From Deltaproteobacteria bacterium (GTDB lineage Bacteria > Desulfobacterota > Binatia > UBA9968): a DNA stretch of 64,000 nt. Position 1 is the stretch's first letter. Every line of letters begins with the position of its first letter. Below the pieces are notes generated by a model. The model worked only from the letters and a program-made list of their open reading frames with translations. It ran no database searches and had not been told where the DNA came from. A program made the translations under genes and the position numbers. Positions 1 to 8,311 of the stretch are shown here, piece by piece. The stretch lies in assembly GCA_009692615.1 (NCBI GenBank), contig SHYW01000002.1, positions 27,081 to 91,080 of the forward strand, in the 5' to 3' direction.

Positions 1-327
1 GATTAAACCCACCACCATCACCAGATCGATTCCGCGCTCGCTTACGTCCATCACCGCATCCGGAGTAGCGCCGCCAACGTAAACGGAGCCGGCGACAAGC
101 GCTTGAACCGACGGAGGCGTACCACGCAGGAGAATCACCTGAGCATCCAGACCCTGCTGGTCGAAGAAGCCGTGTTTCCAGGCGACCCAAAGAGGCCCAT
201 ACCCCAGGGTCTTACTGGACGCAGCAATCGGAAATTTCACTTTTTCCTGGGATCGACAGGGGAAAGACGAGAGCACTAAGAGCGAGGCTATAATGCTCAA
301 GCTAACCCTAAGCCGGGATAATCTCAT
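1..327 (-). CDS. ABC transporter substrate-binding protein, NMT1/THI5-like (partial, runs off the window)
   Basis: The reading frame starts with ATG at 327 and is open to the window edge, giving 109 codons of N-terminal sequence. It opens with a basic, hydrophobic export signal (MRLSRLRVSLSIIASLLVLS), then the family pattern: IAASSKTLGYGPLWVAWKHGFF (sugar-free ligand pocket start, residues about 37-58), a PSVQALVAGS helix and an aspartate-rich DAVMDVSERGIDL stretch. The family binds small ligands in the periplasm and normally delivers them to a NitT/TauT/SsuA-type ABC permease. No permease is visible here. It is the same protein type as the two genes at 891-1895 and 1918-2970 and has the same orientation. 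The ligand cannot be told from sequence, and the C-terminal two thirds lie outside the window. Confidence 0.85.
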   Translation of the reverse strand, partial: MRLSRLRVSLSIIASLLVLSSFPCRSQEKVKFPIAASSKTLGYGPLWVAWKHGFFDQQGLDAQVILLRGTPPSVQALVAGSVYVGGATPDAVMDVSERGIDLVMVVGLI

Positions 328-698
328 GTGGCACGCTCCCTCGACGAGAGATCGATTAGCGCGAAGCGCTTACTTGTTTGGCTGAGTATTAAGCGTTCAG
401 TTTACGAGGCGGAGCATATTAGGCCGGCAATTGGAATGTCAAGCAATCATTTCCGTGGAAATGAAACAATTAGGAGCGCACTGACACTGGGTTCTGACAT
501 AACAATCTTTCTTCTCGGATCGACGGCGCGAGACCGAACGTGATTATAAAGTCTATTCGTCATTCGACTGAACAATTGCCCGAACGATTACGCATCAGGG
601 CCGAAACGTGGGGCTGCTTGGTGCCGAGAATTGCGCCCGCTTCAACCTGTATGAGGCCGCAACTCATGATGATGCGGTAAATCGTCCGGAAAGCTCAC
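328..698. other. gene-free stretch, nothing recognised
   Basis: This 371-base stretch lies between the start of the partial SBP gene and the stop of the amidohydrolase remnant. It looks more AT-rich than its neighbours. I see no protein family pattern, no strong hairpin and no RNA gene. Short open frames here have no recognisable content or ribosome binding site. Confidence 0.5.
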
Positions 699-890
699 CT
701 ACAGCCCGTAGAACCTGCGCGGATGATCTTCGACGATCTTGCGCGCCACCGCTGCCGGAATATCGCCGGTGGCGCCGCGCCGTTCGATCCCGTCTAACGC
801 TTCGATCTCCGCCGACTGACCGGCGTGGCTGTAGTCGGTGCCGATCATCACGCTCTCTTCGGTGCCGTCGCGCGGGAGATAGGTGAAAAA
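699..890 (-). pseudogene. C-terminal remnant of an amidohydrolase-2 family protein
   Basis: Reading the minus strand from 890 to the TAG at 699-701 gives about 63 codons that end like a complete amidohydrolase. They include ESVMIGTDYSHAGQSAEIEAL, carrying the metal-site G-T/S-D-Y-x-H pattern, then a C-terminal helix and DHPRRFYGL before the stop. The intact amidohydrolase at 23377-24471 has the matching segment (IIGSDYGHQD) followed by DNPKLLYPLN. There is no start codon or N-terminal barrel. The frame runs directly into the TAA of the SBP gene that ends at 891, so roughly 80 percent of the gene is missing, probably by deletion. An assembly join is the alternative. Confidence 0.75.
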
Positions 891-1895
891 TTATTTTTTG
901 TTAAGCGCATCGACAAAGCCGCTCTGCTCGATGCGTTTGACGATAGAAGCGTCGAAGATCAAGTTCGGGTCGGTTTGCTTGGCTTGGGGATATTGCAACG
1001 ACAAAATATCCAAACCGCTCTTGATCACTGCTAGCGACGGCTGCGGTGACGCATCCATGGTATTCATCGTCGTCTGATAGGCTTCGTCGAGCACGTCATC
1101 ACTCGTTCCGCGCAAGTATTTTTTCCAAACCGCTAGGCTCTTTTCTTTATTCGAGCGGAACAGCGCGCGGCCTTCGAGGATGATTTTCAAAACCTTATCG
1201 AGCAGATCGGGATTCTTGTTGATGGTTTGGCGCAAGGTCGTGACCGTGTTGTAGGGATAAACGATGCCGACGGTTTCGTAATTGACCAGTTCGCGAAAGC
1301 CCAGCTTGCGCGCCAGCGCCACCTGCGGACCAGAAAATGACGCGCCGTCGACGATGCCGCGCTCTAAAGCTTGCAGCGCCAGGGCGGGCTCGCCCACAGG
1401 TAAAATTTTCACGTCGCGATCGGGTACGAGGTTTAACTTGGCGCGTAACACGTAGCGCGCCATGATGTCGCCCAGGGCGCCGGGCCGGCCCGAGCCGATG
1501 GTTTTTCCCTTCAAGTCCTCGGCGCTTTTGATCTCTGGTTTCGTGAACAAAACTCCGGGAACTTTGCTGCTGAAGGTCAGAATAATCACCTGGTCTTTGA
1601 CGCCGAGGATATGCGACGTGAGCGCGCCGGTGCCGCTGGCGATGACGATCAGCGCTTCGTTGCCGATCAATAATTGCTGCGGTCGGGCGCGCCCGGCATA
1701 GACCGCTTTCAAATCGATGCCATATTTCTTGCCGATACGATCTTCGACGCCGATCCACAGCGGCACGTAGTCGCCGGAAAAAGACGAGTAGCCGACGGTG
1801 ACGCTTTCAAGTTGCGCGGCGTGGCTGTGCGCGGCGCAAATTATCAGCGTGGCGAATAACCCAGCGACAAGTTGCGCGCGCCGATGGTTAAACAT
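891..1895 (-). CDS. ABC transporter substrate-binding protein, NMT1/SsuA-like
   Basis: This 334-residue protein begins with a clear Sec signal peptide (residues 1-27, ending AHSHA before AQ). The mature part has the two-lobe NMT1/TauA fold pattern: VTVGYSSFSGDYVPLWIG at the start, a hinge after LKGKTIGSGRPGALG (about 128-142), and a second-lobe segment ALQALERGIVDGASFSGP (about 175-192). A GAGGAG ribosome site sits seven bases upstream of the ATG. It follows the SBP gene at 1918-2970 by 22 bases, so the two are probably cotranscribed. Such proteins capture a small organic or sulfonate-like ligand in the periplasm. No transporter membrane or ATPase gene is nearby, so the partner must be encoded elsewhere or absent. 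Confidence 0.9.
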   Translation of the reverse strand: MFNHRRAQLVAGLFATLIICAAHSHAAQLESVTVGYSSFSGDYVPLWIGVEDRIGKKYGIDLKAVYAGRARPQQLLIGNEALIVIASGTGALTSHILGVKDQVIILTFSSKVPGVLFTKPEIKSAEDLKGKTIGSGRPGALGDIMARYVLRAKLNLVPDRDVKILPVGEPALALQALERGIVDGASFSGPQVALARKLGFRELVNYETVGIVYPYNTVTTLRQTINKNPDLLDKVLKIILEGRALFRSNKEKSLAVWKKYLRGTSDDVLDEAYQTTMNTMDASPQPSLAVIKSGLDILSLQYPQAKQTDPNLIFDASIVKRIEQSGFVDALNKK

Positions 1896-1917
1896 TTTGG
1901 ACTCCTCTCATGCAGGC

Positions 1918-2970
1918 TCAGCGAGTCTGGCCGTACAGTTGATCGATGGCGCCACTCTGTTCGAGCTCGCGGACGAAGCGGGCGTCGATGAATCCCTGCG
2001 GGTCGGCGCTCTTGGCGCGCGGGTCGCGCGCCGCGGCGAGGTCGAAGATGATCTGCACGGCGGCGGGTGTCGCGTAGGGAACCCTGGGAAACTGTTTGAC
2101 GACGAAAGATTCGTAGGCGTCTTCCAACGCTTCGCGATCTTGGACGCGGAGATATTTCTGCATGATCTTCAACGCCGCTTCGCGGTTGGTCTTGGCGTAG
2201 TGGATCGCTTCGACGATGACGCGGATCATGCGCCGGACGGTGTCCTCGTTCGCTTTGACGTAGGCGCGCCGGGTCACCAGGCCGCCTTGTAAAAATGGAA
2301 TACCAAGTTCCACACCGTCGGCCAAGACGCGAAATCCCATGCGCCGGGCTTGCACGGTCTGCGGCGAGTCGAGCACCGTGGCGTCGACTTTTTTCGCTTC
2401 CATGGCCGCCAGGCGAGTGGACGGACCGCCGCCGCCGGCCTGGATGATCTGCACGTCTTTATTCTCGTTGATGTTGAGCTTACGCAAAATTAATCGTAGT
2501 GCCCAGTCGGCGGCGGCGCCGAATCTGCTGATGGCGATCACTTTGCCGCGCAGATCCTCGGGGCGGCGAATTTCCGGGCGGGCGATCAGCTGATACGAAT
2601 TCAGATTGCACCAGCCGGCGAGCATGACTAAATCCAGGCCGTTGAGATAAGGTCCGACGGCCAAGCCGCCGGACATGGTCGCCATGGGCGCCGCTCCGGC
2701 GGTGAGCGCTTGCACCGCCGGGGTGGAGTCGACATAGATCAATTCGGCATTCAAACCATGGCGCTCGAAGAGTCCGGCTTCGCGGGCGAACCAAGTGGCC
2801 GAGTTGGTCATCGTGAATTGGCTATAGATGACTTTAAGCCGCTCTTGAGCCTCAAGGCGCAGCGGAACGAAAGCGGCGAGCGCGCCAAGAATTGCGAACA
2901 GGTAAACTCGCTTATACCGACGACGGCATATGTTTCGTATGATCAGCGCGGCAGCGGAACTAGTTTCCAC
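1918..2970 (-). CDS. ABC transporter substrate-binding protein, NMT1/THI5-like
   Basis: The product has 350 residues with a late-starting signal peptide (hydrophobic stretch about residues 21-38, ending RLEAQ). The start chosen is a GTG because AGGAG lies six bases before it. An ATG reading of the frame is not available there. Family patterns include VIYSQFTMTNSATWFAREAGLF, PAVQALTAGAAPMATMSGG, LRGKVIAISRFGAAADWALR and a C-terminal FIDARFVRELEQSG. The FVRELEQSG end matches the IVKRIEQSG end of the neighbouring gene at 891-1895, so the two look like divergent paralogues. It is the first gene of a minus-strand SBP-SBP-(amidohydrolase remnant)-SBP series. The ligand is unknown. Confidence 0.9.
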   Translation of the reverse strand: METSSAAALIIRNICRRRYKRVYLFAILGALAAFVPLRLEAQERLKVIYSQFTMTNSATWFAREAGLFERHGLNAELIYVDSTPAVQALTAGAAPMATMSGGLAVGPYLNGLDLVMLAGWCNLNSYQLIARPEIRRPEDLRGKVIAISRFGAAADWALRLILRKLNINENKDVQIIQAGGGGPSTRLAAMEAKKVDATVLDSPQTVQARRMGFRVLADGVELGIPFLQGGLVTRRAYVKANEDTVRRMIRVIVEAIHYAKTNREAALKIMQKYLRVQDREALEDAYESFVVKQFPRVPYATPAAVQIIFDLAAARDPRAKSADPQGFIDARFVRELEQSGAIDQLYGQTR

Positions 2971-3162
2971 GCGTAGCTCCTGTAAGGATTTGACACCGGT
3001 CTACTCAAAGCTACGCGAGTTGCGCCTTGCGGGTCAAGAACTAAATCTCGGCGTGAACCGTTTGAAACTCGCGCTTAGCTGAAGTAAGCCAAACCAAGTG
3101 TTTGACGATAGCGCTCGGTGACTTCAGGCGACCGTGCCGAGCGAAATTTTTGGAGGCAAACG

Positions 3163-3867
3163 ATGAAACTGATCGGATTGATCTCGCCCAATAGCAGCGA
3201 CGAAACCTTGGCCGATGTTTATAAAATTTTTCCCGACGGGATTCGCATCGAAGCGCGTACGTTGCACGTGAGTAATTATACCGACGATGAGTTTGCGCGC
3301 GCGGAGCAAACCTTTGTCGGCCTGGTGCGCGACTTGGCGCGCCAACCGTTGGATTTTCTCATGGTCACCGGTGAGCTGTTTCTGTCCTACAAAGGGCCGG
3401 GCTCGGACCGGGCAATTTTAAATCTGGTCAAACAAGTGACGCCGACTCCTGCTTCCACCGTGCTCACGGCGGTGACGCGCGGCTGTCAGAAGGTCGGACT
3501 CAAGCGCGTGGTGATGGCTTCACCGTTTCCCGCCGATCAAGACGAGCGGCTGGTAAAATTTCTCGCCCATGACGGCATCGAAGTGGTGGCGTGGCGCGGC
3601 CTCGGTTGTCCCAACGCCGAAGTAATTTGGCAGTTGGCGCCGGAGAGCGGTTATGATTTGTCGATGGAGCTGTTGCGCGAACATCCCGACGTCGACGGCG
3701 TCTACATGCCGTGCAATAAGTGGCGCACCGCGTCGGTCATCGAGCGCATTGAAAAAGATAGCGGCAAGCCGGTGGTGACCAACACCCAAGCGTGGACCTG
3801 GGAAGCGCTGCGGGCGATGGGGATGAAAGAAGCGATCCCCGGTTATGGCCACCTGTTAAATTCGTGA
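3163..3867 (+). CDS. aspartate/glutamate racemase family protein (maleate isomerase / arylmalonate decarboxylase-like)
   Basis: The 234-residue product resembles the Asp/Glu racemase superfamily branch that contains maleate cis-trans isomerase and arylmalonate decarboxylase. These cofactor-free enzymes act on alpha carbons of dicarboxylates. Visible hallmarks are MKLIGLISPNSSDET at the N-terminus, FLMVTGELFLSYKG (about 62-75) in the position of the first nucleophile loop, a STVLTAVTRGCQKVGLKRVVMASPF segment (about 90-114), and DGVYMPCNKWRT (about 186-197) holding the second cysteine. The cysteine usual at the first loop is not obvious here, so the activity may differ. The start at 3163 is preferred over an in-frame GTG 45 bases upstream because TGGAGG precedes it. 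A hairpin repeat follows at 3879. Confidence 0.8.
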   Translation: MKLIGLISPNSSDETLADVYKIFPDGIRIEARTLHVSNYTDDEFARAEQTFVGLVRDLARQPLDFLMVTGELFLSYKGPGSDRAILNLVKQVTPTPASTVLTAVTRGCQKVGLKRVVMASPFPADQDERLVKFLAHDGIEVVAWRGLGCPNAEVIWQLAPESGYDLSMELLREHPDVDGVYMPCNKWRTASVIERIEKDSGKPVVTNTQAWTWEALRAMGMKEAIPGYGHLLNS

Positions 3868-3878
3868 TCTGGTTTTAA

Positions 3879-3902
3879 CATCCCCCTTTTGAAAAAGGGG
3901 GA
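3879..3902. repeat. short palindromic intergenic repeat (CCCCCTTT...AAAGGGGG)
   Basis: Five C and four T are followed almost at once by five A and five G, giving a tight GC-closed hairpin 12 bases after the stop of the racemase-like gene. It may also help end transcription. The same core occurs at 17232-17266. Confidence 0.7.
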
Positions 3903-3933
3903 CCAGCCTAGCGCTCGGCTGCGTCGATCGATC

Positions 3934-4254
3934 TCAAAACACGCCGGCATCGAGCAACTGGTAGACGATATCTTTCAACGATCCGTCGATGGTGTCGAGG
4001 CGAGTGACGGCGGGGCCGCCGGCGAGAGAGTTCAAAATCTCTGGCAGGTCTTCTTTTTTGACGCCGGCGTACCAGTTTTTTTGCGGGTGGACGACGATGT
4101 TGGGGCCGAAGTCGCAGCCGCCAAAGCAGATGTACGGTTTCACTTCCGCGTCTATCGATTTCGCCGCGACTTGGGCGGTGAGTTCTTTCATGAGCTCTTC
4201 GGAGCCCCGTTGTTGGCAGTCGATGTTTTGGCAGACAAAGCAATTTTGTTTCAT
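3934..4254 (-). CDS. thioredoxin-like [2Fe-2S] ferredoxin
   Basis: This 106-residue protein has the cysteine pattern of thioredoxin-fold [2Fe-2S] proteins (NuoE-like and Azotobacter Fd type). C8-x4-C13 lies near the N-terminus and C43-x3-C47 in PYICFGGCDFGPN, with one extra cysteine at residue 5. These residues would hold one [2Fe-2S] cluster, and the protein would carry electrons in the cytoplasm. An AAAGGA ribosome site is present about 12 bases before the ATG. It lies 34 bases after the VOC gene on the same strand, so the two may form an operon. No redox partner is encoded beside it, so its electron donor or acceptor is unknown. Confidence 0.85.
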   Translation of the reverse strand: MKQNCFVCQNIDCQQRGSEELMKELTAQVAAKSIDAEVKPYICFGGCDFGPNIVVHPQKNWYAGVKKEDLPEILNSLAGGPAVTRLDTIDGSLKDIVYQLLDAGVF

Positions 4255-4288
4255 CGCGGTGAGTTCCTTTACAATTTAGAAAATTTAA

Positions 4289-4765
4289 TTAGTGCACGCC
4301 CAGGCCGCTGGCTTGGGCGACAATGGCGTCGACGCTCTGATCCAAATCGAGCTTGCGGTTGATGCGCGCGTCGTCGCGCTCGGCCACCAGGGCGTAAACT
4401 TCGATGCGGTTGCCTTCGGGATCGAGAAAATAGCATGAGACGGTGTTGCCAAACTCGGTGTAGGCGTGGCTGACGCAGTGGTCGATGGGCACGCCCTGGG
4501 CTTTGAACTTGTCGTAGAATTCTTTGACTTCGGACGGCTTGTCGACTTTCCAGGCGATATGAGCGATCAGCTTGGCTTGTCCCTCGCGTCCAGTGGTGAG
4601 GGCGAGTTCGTGATCTTCCTTGCTTGGGTCGGAGGTGAGAAACACCATGCGTCCAGCGTTTACACGATACTTCACCAGTCCCAGCACCTCGGTGTAGAAA
4701 TTGACCATTTTGTCGAGATCGTTGACGTACAATACGATGTGACTCAGTCCTTTGATGGTTGGCAT
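4289..4765 (-). CDS. VOC family (glyoxalase/dioxygenase-like) protein
   Basis: The 158-residue protein has the vicinal oxygen chelate pattern: LSHIVLYVNDLDKMVNFYTEVLGL at the N-terminus with the first metal histidine, AHIAWKV in the second beta-alpha unit, and CYFLDPEGNRIEVYAL containing the C-terminal glutamate ligand. Family members bind a divalent metal and act as glyoxalases, dioxygenases or antibiotic-binding proteins. The HDELAL-type segment (DHELALTTG) and the C-terminal extension after residue 130 resemble dioxygenase-like VOC proteins, but no substrate can be assigned. AGGAGG sits four bases before the ATG. A sigma70-like promoter is visible at 4799-4828. Confidence 0.85.
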   Translation of the reverse strand: MPTIKGLSHIVLYVNDLDKMVNFYTEVLGLVKYRVNAGRMVFLTSDPSKEDHELALTTGREGQAKLIAHIAWKVDKPSEVKEFYDKFKAQGVPIDHCVSHAYTEFGNTVSCYFLDPEGNRIEVYALVAERDDARINRKLDLDQSVDAIVAQASGLGVH

Positions 4766-4798
4766 AGCTGCCTCCTTAAATCTGTTCGGCTGGTTGTG

Positions 4799-4828
4799 AA
4801 CCTACCCGATTCAAAGGTTTTATGTCAA
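4799..4828 (-). promoter_or_regulatory. probable sigma70 promoter for the VOC-ferredoxin pair
   Basis: On the minus strand TTGACA (4823-4828) is followed after 18 bases by TAGGTT (4799-4804). The predicted transcript start near 4792 leaves a leader of about 27 bases containing the AGGAGG site of the VOC gene. The -35 box is perfect and the -10 box is weak. Confidence 0.45.
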
Positions 4829-4872
4829 CTTGGCCGATCAATAACAACAAGCTGAGGGGCGGAAAAATTAAC

Positions 4873-5334
4873 ATGAAGCGAAGATCAGCAGTAAAAATTA
4901 AGCGGGTTACTTCCCTGGCGGAGCTGGTGCAGGCGCTGACCATCCGTATCCGCGTGTTCGTCAAAGAGCAGCGCGTGCCGGCGGAGATCGAGCTCGATGC
5001 TGAAGATCGGCACGCGATTCATTTCCTGGCGATTCAATCTGGCAGAGCGGTGGGGACGGCGCGCATCGTGATGAAATATGATAGCGCCAAGATCGGCCGC
5101 ATGGCGGTGTTGAAAAGTTATCGGCGCAAAGGCGTGGGCGCGCAGTTGCTCAAGCATGCGCTGACGACGGCGCAGAGATTACATGCGCGAAAAATTTATC
5201 TCAACGCGCAATTAGCGGTGATCGGCTTTTACCAGCGAATGGGTTTTCGCGCCGTCGGAAAAGTCTTCGATGAAGCCGGCATTGCCCATCGCAAAATGGT
5301 TTTCGGAGGGGGAGTTAACCACAAAGGGCACTAA
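4873..5334 (+). CDS. GNAT family N-acetyltransferase
   Basis: This protein of 153 residues has the GNAT fold order. An N-terminal strand and helix carry IRIRVFVKEQRVPAEIE, a strand holds AVGTARIVM, and the acetyl-CoA binding motif A is KIGRMAVLKSYRRKGVGAQLL with R-R-K-G-V-G at the pyrophosphate loop. Motif B follows as LNAQLAVIGFYQRMGF. The VFVKEQRVP stretch is typical of the ElaA/YjcF-like subgroup that acetylates small amines or unknown acceptors. The ATG at 4873 is chosen because the family domain starts directly after it. An upstream in-frame ATG at 4822 lies within the promoter region of the opposite gene. Substrate is unknown. Confidence 0.85.
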   Translation: MKRRSAVKIKRVTSLAELVQALTIRIRVFVKEQRVPAEIELDAEDRHAIHFLAIQSGRAVGTARIVMKYDSAKIGRMAVLKSYRRKGVGAQLLKHALTTAQRLHARKIYLNAQLAVIGFYQRMGFRAVGKVFDEAGIAHRKMVFGGGVNHKGH

Positions 5335-5473
5335 GTAAGAATTCATGGATTCGGAGAATGGCCGCAAAAAGCGCAAAGGGCGCAAAAACGATTCGCCAAT
5401 TGTTCTGTCTTTCCATTAGTTCCGGCATTACGATACAGTCCGGTCATCACTCAAGCGTAGATTGGAGGCTGCG

Positions 5474-6331
5474 ATGGAACCGATTGCAAACAATATTCTT
5501 CAAGATGCCAACGCCAAAAGCCGACGGCTCAGAGAATTGGTCCGCGCGCCGGAGATTCTCGTCATGCCCGGCGCCTACGATGTGCTGAGCGCGCTGCTGT
5601 TTCAGCAGTTGGGCTTTCAAGCGATTCAATGCACCAGCGGCGGCATCGCCGCGGCGCTGGGTTATCCCGACGGCGAGGCGATGAGCCGGGACTTGTTCAT
5701 TCAATTGACTGCGAGCTTCGCCGCCGCCGTGTCGGTGCCGGTCAATGCCGACGGCGAAAAGGGTTACGGCGATGAAGAAGGCGTGAAGGAAACCGTCCGA
5801 TCGCTGGTCGCCGCCGGTGTGGCTGGAATGAATTTGGAAGACAGCATCGCCAAAGGCGGCAGCGGACTGGTCGAGCTTTCGCAGCAACTGCGCAAGATTA
5901 AATCCGTCATGGATGCCAAGCGCGAGCTCGGCAGCGAGTTTTTTCTCAACGCGCGGGTCGATTCGTTTCACGTTTTTACGAACGATCCTAAGAAAGCGCT
6001 CGATGAAGCGCTTCGCCGCGGCAACGCTTACGCTGAGGCGGGCGGCGACTGCATTTTTTATTTAGGTCTTCATTCCGCAGATACCATCCGGACAGTCGCT
6101 AGAGAAGTGAAGGCGCCGATCAGTATTCTCGCCGGGCCGCAGTCGCCGAGCGTGAGCGAGTTGCAAGACTTGGGCGTGGCGCGGGTGAGCTACGGTTCAG
6201 GCTTCATGAAGGCGGCGATCACCGGGACTAAGAAATTGGCCCAAGAGATTTTGGAAAAGGGTACATGCAGTCTGTTGAAAGACGGCGTGCAGACGCCGGA
6301 GATCAATGCGCTGGTGGCGAAAAAGAAATAA
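5474..6331 (+). CDS. isocitrate lyase / phosphoenolpyruvate mutase family protein
   Basis: The 285-residue TIM-barrel protein matches the PEP mutase/isocitrate lyase superfamily. It has LVMPGAYDVLSALLFQQLGFQAIQ near the N-terminus, the metal region PVNADGEKGYG (about 88-98), and GVAGMNLEDS (about 114-123) with the acidic ligands, then FFLNARVDSF. These enzymes form or break C-C or P-C bonds next to a carboxylate. Relatives include methylisocitrate lyase PrpB, oxaloacetate hydrolase and carboxyPEP phosphonomutase. The KKCGH catalytic loop of true isocitrate lyases is not seen, so the exact reaction is open. GGAGG is five bases before the ATG at 5474, which rules out the TTG upstream. MOSC and EamA genes follow closely. 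Confidence 0.85.
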   Translation: MEPIANNILQDANAKSRRLRELVRAPEILVMPGAYDVLSALLFQQLGFQAIQCTSGGIAAALGYPDGEAMSRDLFIQLTASFAAAVSVPVNADGEKGYGDEEGVKETVRSLVAAGVAGMNLEDSIAKGGSGLVELSQQLRKIKSVMDAKRELGSEFFLNARVDSFHVFTNDPKKALDEALRRGNAYAEAGGDCIFYLGLHSADTIRTVAREVKAPISILAGPQSPSVSELQDLGVARVSYGSGFMKAAITGTKKLAQEILEKGTCSLLKDGVQTPEINALVAKKK

Positions 6332-6340
6332 GCGACTGCG

Positions 6341-6814
6341 ATGAACACTGGATCTCAGGTCGTGTCGCTGCACATCGCACCGATCGCGGCCGCGCCGATG
6401 CAAGCGGTTGACGCCGTCAATGCCGTCGCCGGCCGCGGTCTCGAAGGCGACCGCTACTTCAACAATTGTGGAACCTATTCGGATCATCCGGGTGACGGGC
6501 GGCATGTGACGTTGATCGAGGTTGAAGCCATCGCCGCGCTTGAGCGTGAATATCAGATCGAAATCGCTCCCGGCTTGGCACGGCGCAACGTTGTCACCCG
6601 CGGCGTGGCGCTCAATCATTTGATTGGTCGCGATTTCAACGTTGGCGCAGCGATCCTGCGCGGCACGCGGCTGTGCGAACCCTGCCTGCATTTAGATAAT
6701 CTCAGTCGCAAAGGCGCCATGCGCGGTTTGATCCATCGCGGCGGATTGCGCGCGGAGATTATTTCCGGCGGCGTCATTCGTGTTGGCGAGCCGATTCTCG
6801 CGGCGCAAGATTAG
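6341..6814 (+). CDS. MOSC domain protein
   Basis: This is a 157-residue stand-alone MOSC domain, the C-terminal domain of molybdenum cofactor sulfurase. It shows AVAGRGLEGDRYF (about 28-40), HVTLIEVEAI, RRNVVTRGVALNHLIGRDF and the conserved cysteine region LCEPCLHL (C112, C115). The conserved cysteine can carry sulfane sulfur for delivery to metal-sulfur or molybdenum centres. Stand-alone MOSC proteins are related to YiiM and YcbX. It starts nine bases after the preceding gene and is followed by an EamA transporter after 21 bases, so the three are probably cotranscribed. No molybdoenzyme is evident in the window. Confidence 0.88.
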   Translation: MNTGSQVVSLHIAPIAAAPMQAVDAVNAVAGRGLEGDRYFNNCGTYSDHPGDGRHVTLIEVEAIAALEREYQIEIAPGLARRNVVTRGVALNHLIGRDFNVGAAILRGTRLCEPCLHLDNLSRKGAMRGLIHRGGLRAEIISGGVIRVGEPILAAQD

Positions 6815-6835
6815 CCTCACGACCACGGTTTTGTC

Positions 6836-7696
6836 ATGACGATTGGCGCGTTGATTCTGGTTCTGGTTGCCGCGGTGATCCACGCCACCTGGAATCTGCT
6901 CAACAAGCAGGCGAGCGGCCATCCGACGTTTACTTGGCTGGTCGCGGTGCTGTCGGCGATGTTTTACGCGCCGGCTACTATCGCCATCATTGAAATCTGG
7001 CAAATCAAAATCGGCTTCGTCGAAGTCGGCAAGATAGCCGGAAGCGCGGCGCTGCACACGGCTTATTTCGTCCTGCTCCATCAAGGCTACCGCTCCGGCG
7101 ATCTGTCGTTGGTCTACCCGATTGCGCGCGGCAGCGGGCCGCTGCTGGCAACCATCGCGGCGATTGTTTTTCTCGGCGAGCGGCCGTCGCCGGTTGCGCT
7201 CCTTGGCGTATTGCTGATCATCGGCGGCGTGTTCGTTCTATCCGGCAATCTCACGCGATTGCGTCAGGGGGAACATCGCTCGGCGGTCGGTTACGCGTTG
7301 ATCACCGGATTATTCATTGCTGCTTATACTTTGTGGGACAAGCAGGCGGTGAGTCGTTTTGCCATCGCGCCAATCGTTTTGGACTGGGGCGCCAACGTCG
7401 GCCGCGCGGTGTTTCTTACGCCCTACGCGCTGAAATATTCCGACGATGCGATCAACGAGTGGCGCGAACATAAGTTCGAAGCGATCGCCATCGCGATCCT
7501 GATTCCCCTCGCCTACATTCTCGTGCTCACGGCGATGCGTTTTACGCCGGTGAGCTACGTCGCCCCGGCGCGCGAGATTAGTATTCTGATCGCCACGGTG
7601 ATGGGCGCGCGACTTTTAGCCGAAGGCGATGCACCTCGGCGCGTGGCGGCGGCCTGCGCGATGGTGTTGGGCGTGGTGGCGTTGGCGGTTGGATGA
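6836..7696 (+). CDS. EamA/DMT-family inner-membrane transporter
   Basis: The 286-residue protein is largely hydrophobic with about ten predicted membrane segments arranged as two EamA repeats. The first spans residues 1-135 and contains HATWNLLNKQ and VYPIARGSGPLLATI; the second spans 145-286 and ends in a long hydrophobic helix after VSYVAPAREISILIATVMGARLL. Drug/metabolite transporters of this type export or import amino acids and other small metabolites. The substrate cannot be told. It follows the MOSC gene by 21 bases and precedes the TfoX-like gene by 37 bases, all on the plus strand. Confidence 0.88.
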   Translation: MTIGALILVLVAAVIHATWNLLNKQASGHPTFTWLVAVLSAMFYAPATIAIIEIWQIKIGFVEVGKIAGSAALHTAYFVLLHQGYRSGDLSLVYPIARGSGPLLATIAAIVFLGERPSPVALLGVLLIIGGVFVLSGNLTRLRQGEHRSAVGYALITGLFIAAYTLWDKQAVSRFAIAPIVLDWGANVGRAVFLTPYALKYSDDAINEWREHKFEAIAIAILIPLAYILVLTAMRFTPVSYVAPAREISILIATVMGARLLAEGDAPRRVAAACAMVLGVVALAVG

Positions 7697-7733
7697 AGTT
7701 CAAACCGGTCAAGCCGTTCGGCTCGGAGCTGCG

Positions 7734-8078
7734 ATGAACGCTAAAGATGAATCGTTTAAAGATTACGTGGTCGATCAACTTCACCAATTGAACGAAGTCG
7801 AAGCGCGCCGCATGTTCGGTGGATTTGGCTTGTATCAAGACGAAACTTTCTTCGGCATCGTTCACAAAGGCAAGCTGTTTTTCAAGATCGACGAATCTAC
7901 TGTCGGCGAATATCGTAAGCGAAAGATGAAACCGTTCTGGCCCAACCGGAAGCAGACGCTCAAGAGTTACTACCAAGTTCCGGCGGATGTTATCGAGGAC
8001 GCGGACGCGTTATGCGCGTGGGCTGGGTGGGCGGTGAGATGTCAACGCAAGGGGGAAATAGATCGCATTACATATTGA
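7734..8078 (+). CDS. TfoX N-terminal domain family protein
   Basis: This 114-residue protein corresponds to the N-terminal domain of TfoX/Sxy. It shows KDYVVDQLHQLNEVEARRMFGGFGLYQDETFFGIVHKGKLFFKID, the R-R-M-F-G-G-x-G motif typical of the family, and the usual ending YYQVPADVIEDADALCAWAGWAV. In gammaproteobacteria full-length Sxy helps activate competence genes, but single-domain versions are widespread and of unknown role. The start at 7734 has GGAG nine bases upstream and fits the family start; the frame is open further upstream inside the EamA gene but shows no family residues there. Confidence 0.85.
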   Translation: MNAKDESFKDYVVDQLHQLNEVEARRMFGGFGLYQDETFFGIVHKGKLFFKIDESTVGEYRKRKMKPFWPNRKQTLKSYYQVPADVIEDADALCAWAGWAVRCQRKGEIDRITY

Positions 8079-8311
8079 GCGGTTGAGAATGTATCGGACA
8101 TCTTTGAAAACTACCGCCAACACGGGGAAGATCAATTTACGCAACCTTTGTAATCCCGACAAAAATGGATTCACGGGGTGCGAAGGACCGAGCTGTTTGT
8201 AAGTGTGACGCGAAACCTAGTTTCGTATTTAAATAAACACCATGAATAAACGATCCAGTCTGACGCGTCGGTTTTATTTTTGCCGATCTTAGCTGATAAT
8301 AGAGTCTTGCT

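Noticed and set aside
328..543. 71-codon open frame next to the partial SBP gene
   Set aside because: There is no ribosome site, no family pattern, and the frame lies over the SBP promoter region.
608..886. 92-codon plus-strand frame across the amidohydrolase remnant
   Set aside because: It is the antisense of a recognisable remnant and is rich in arginine and serine without family content.
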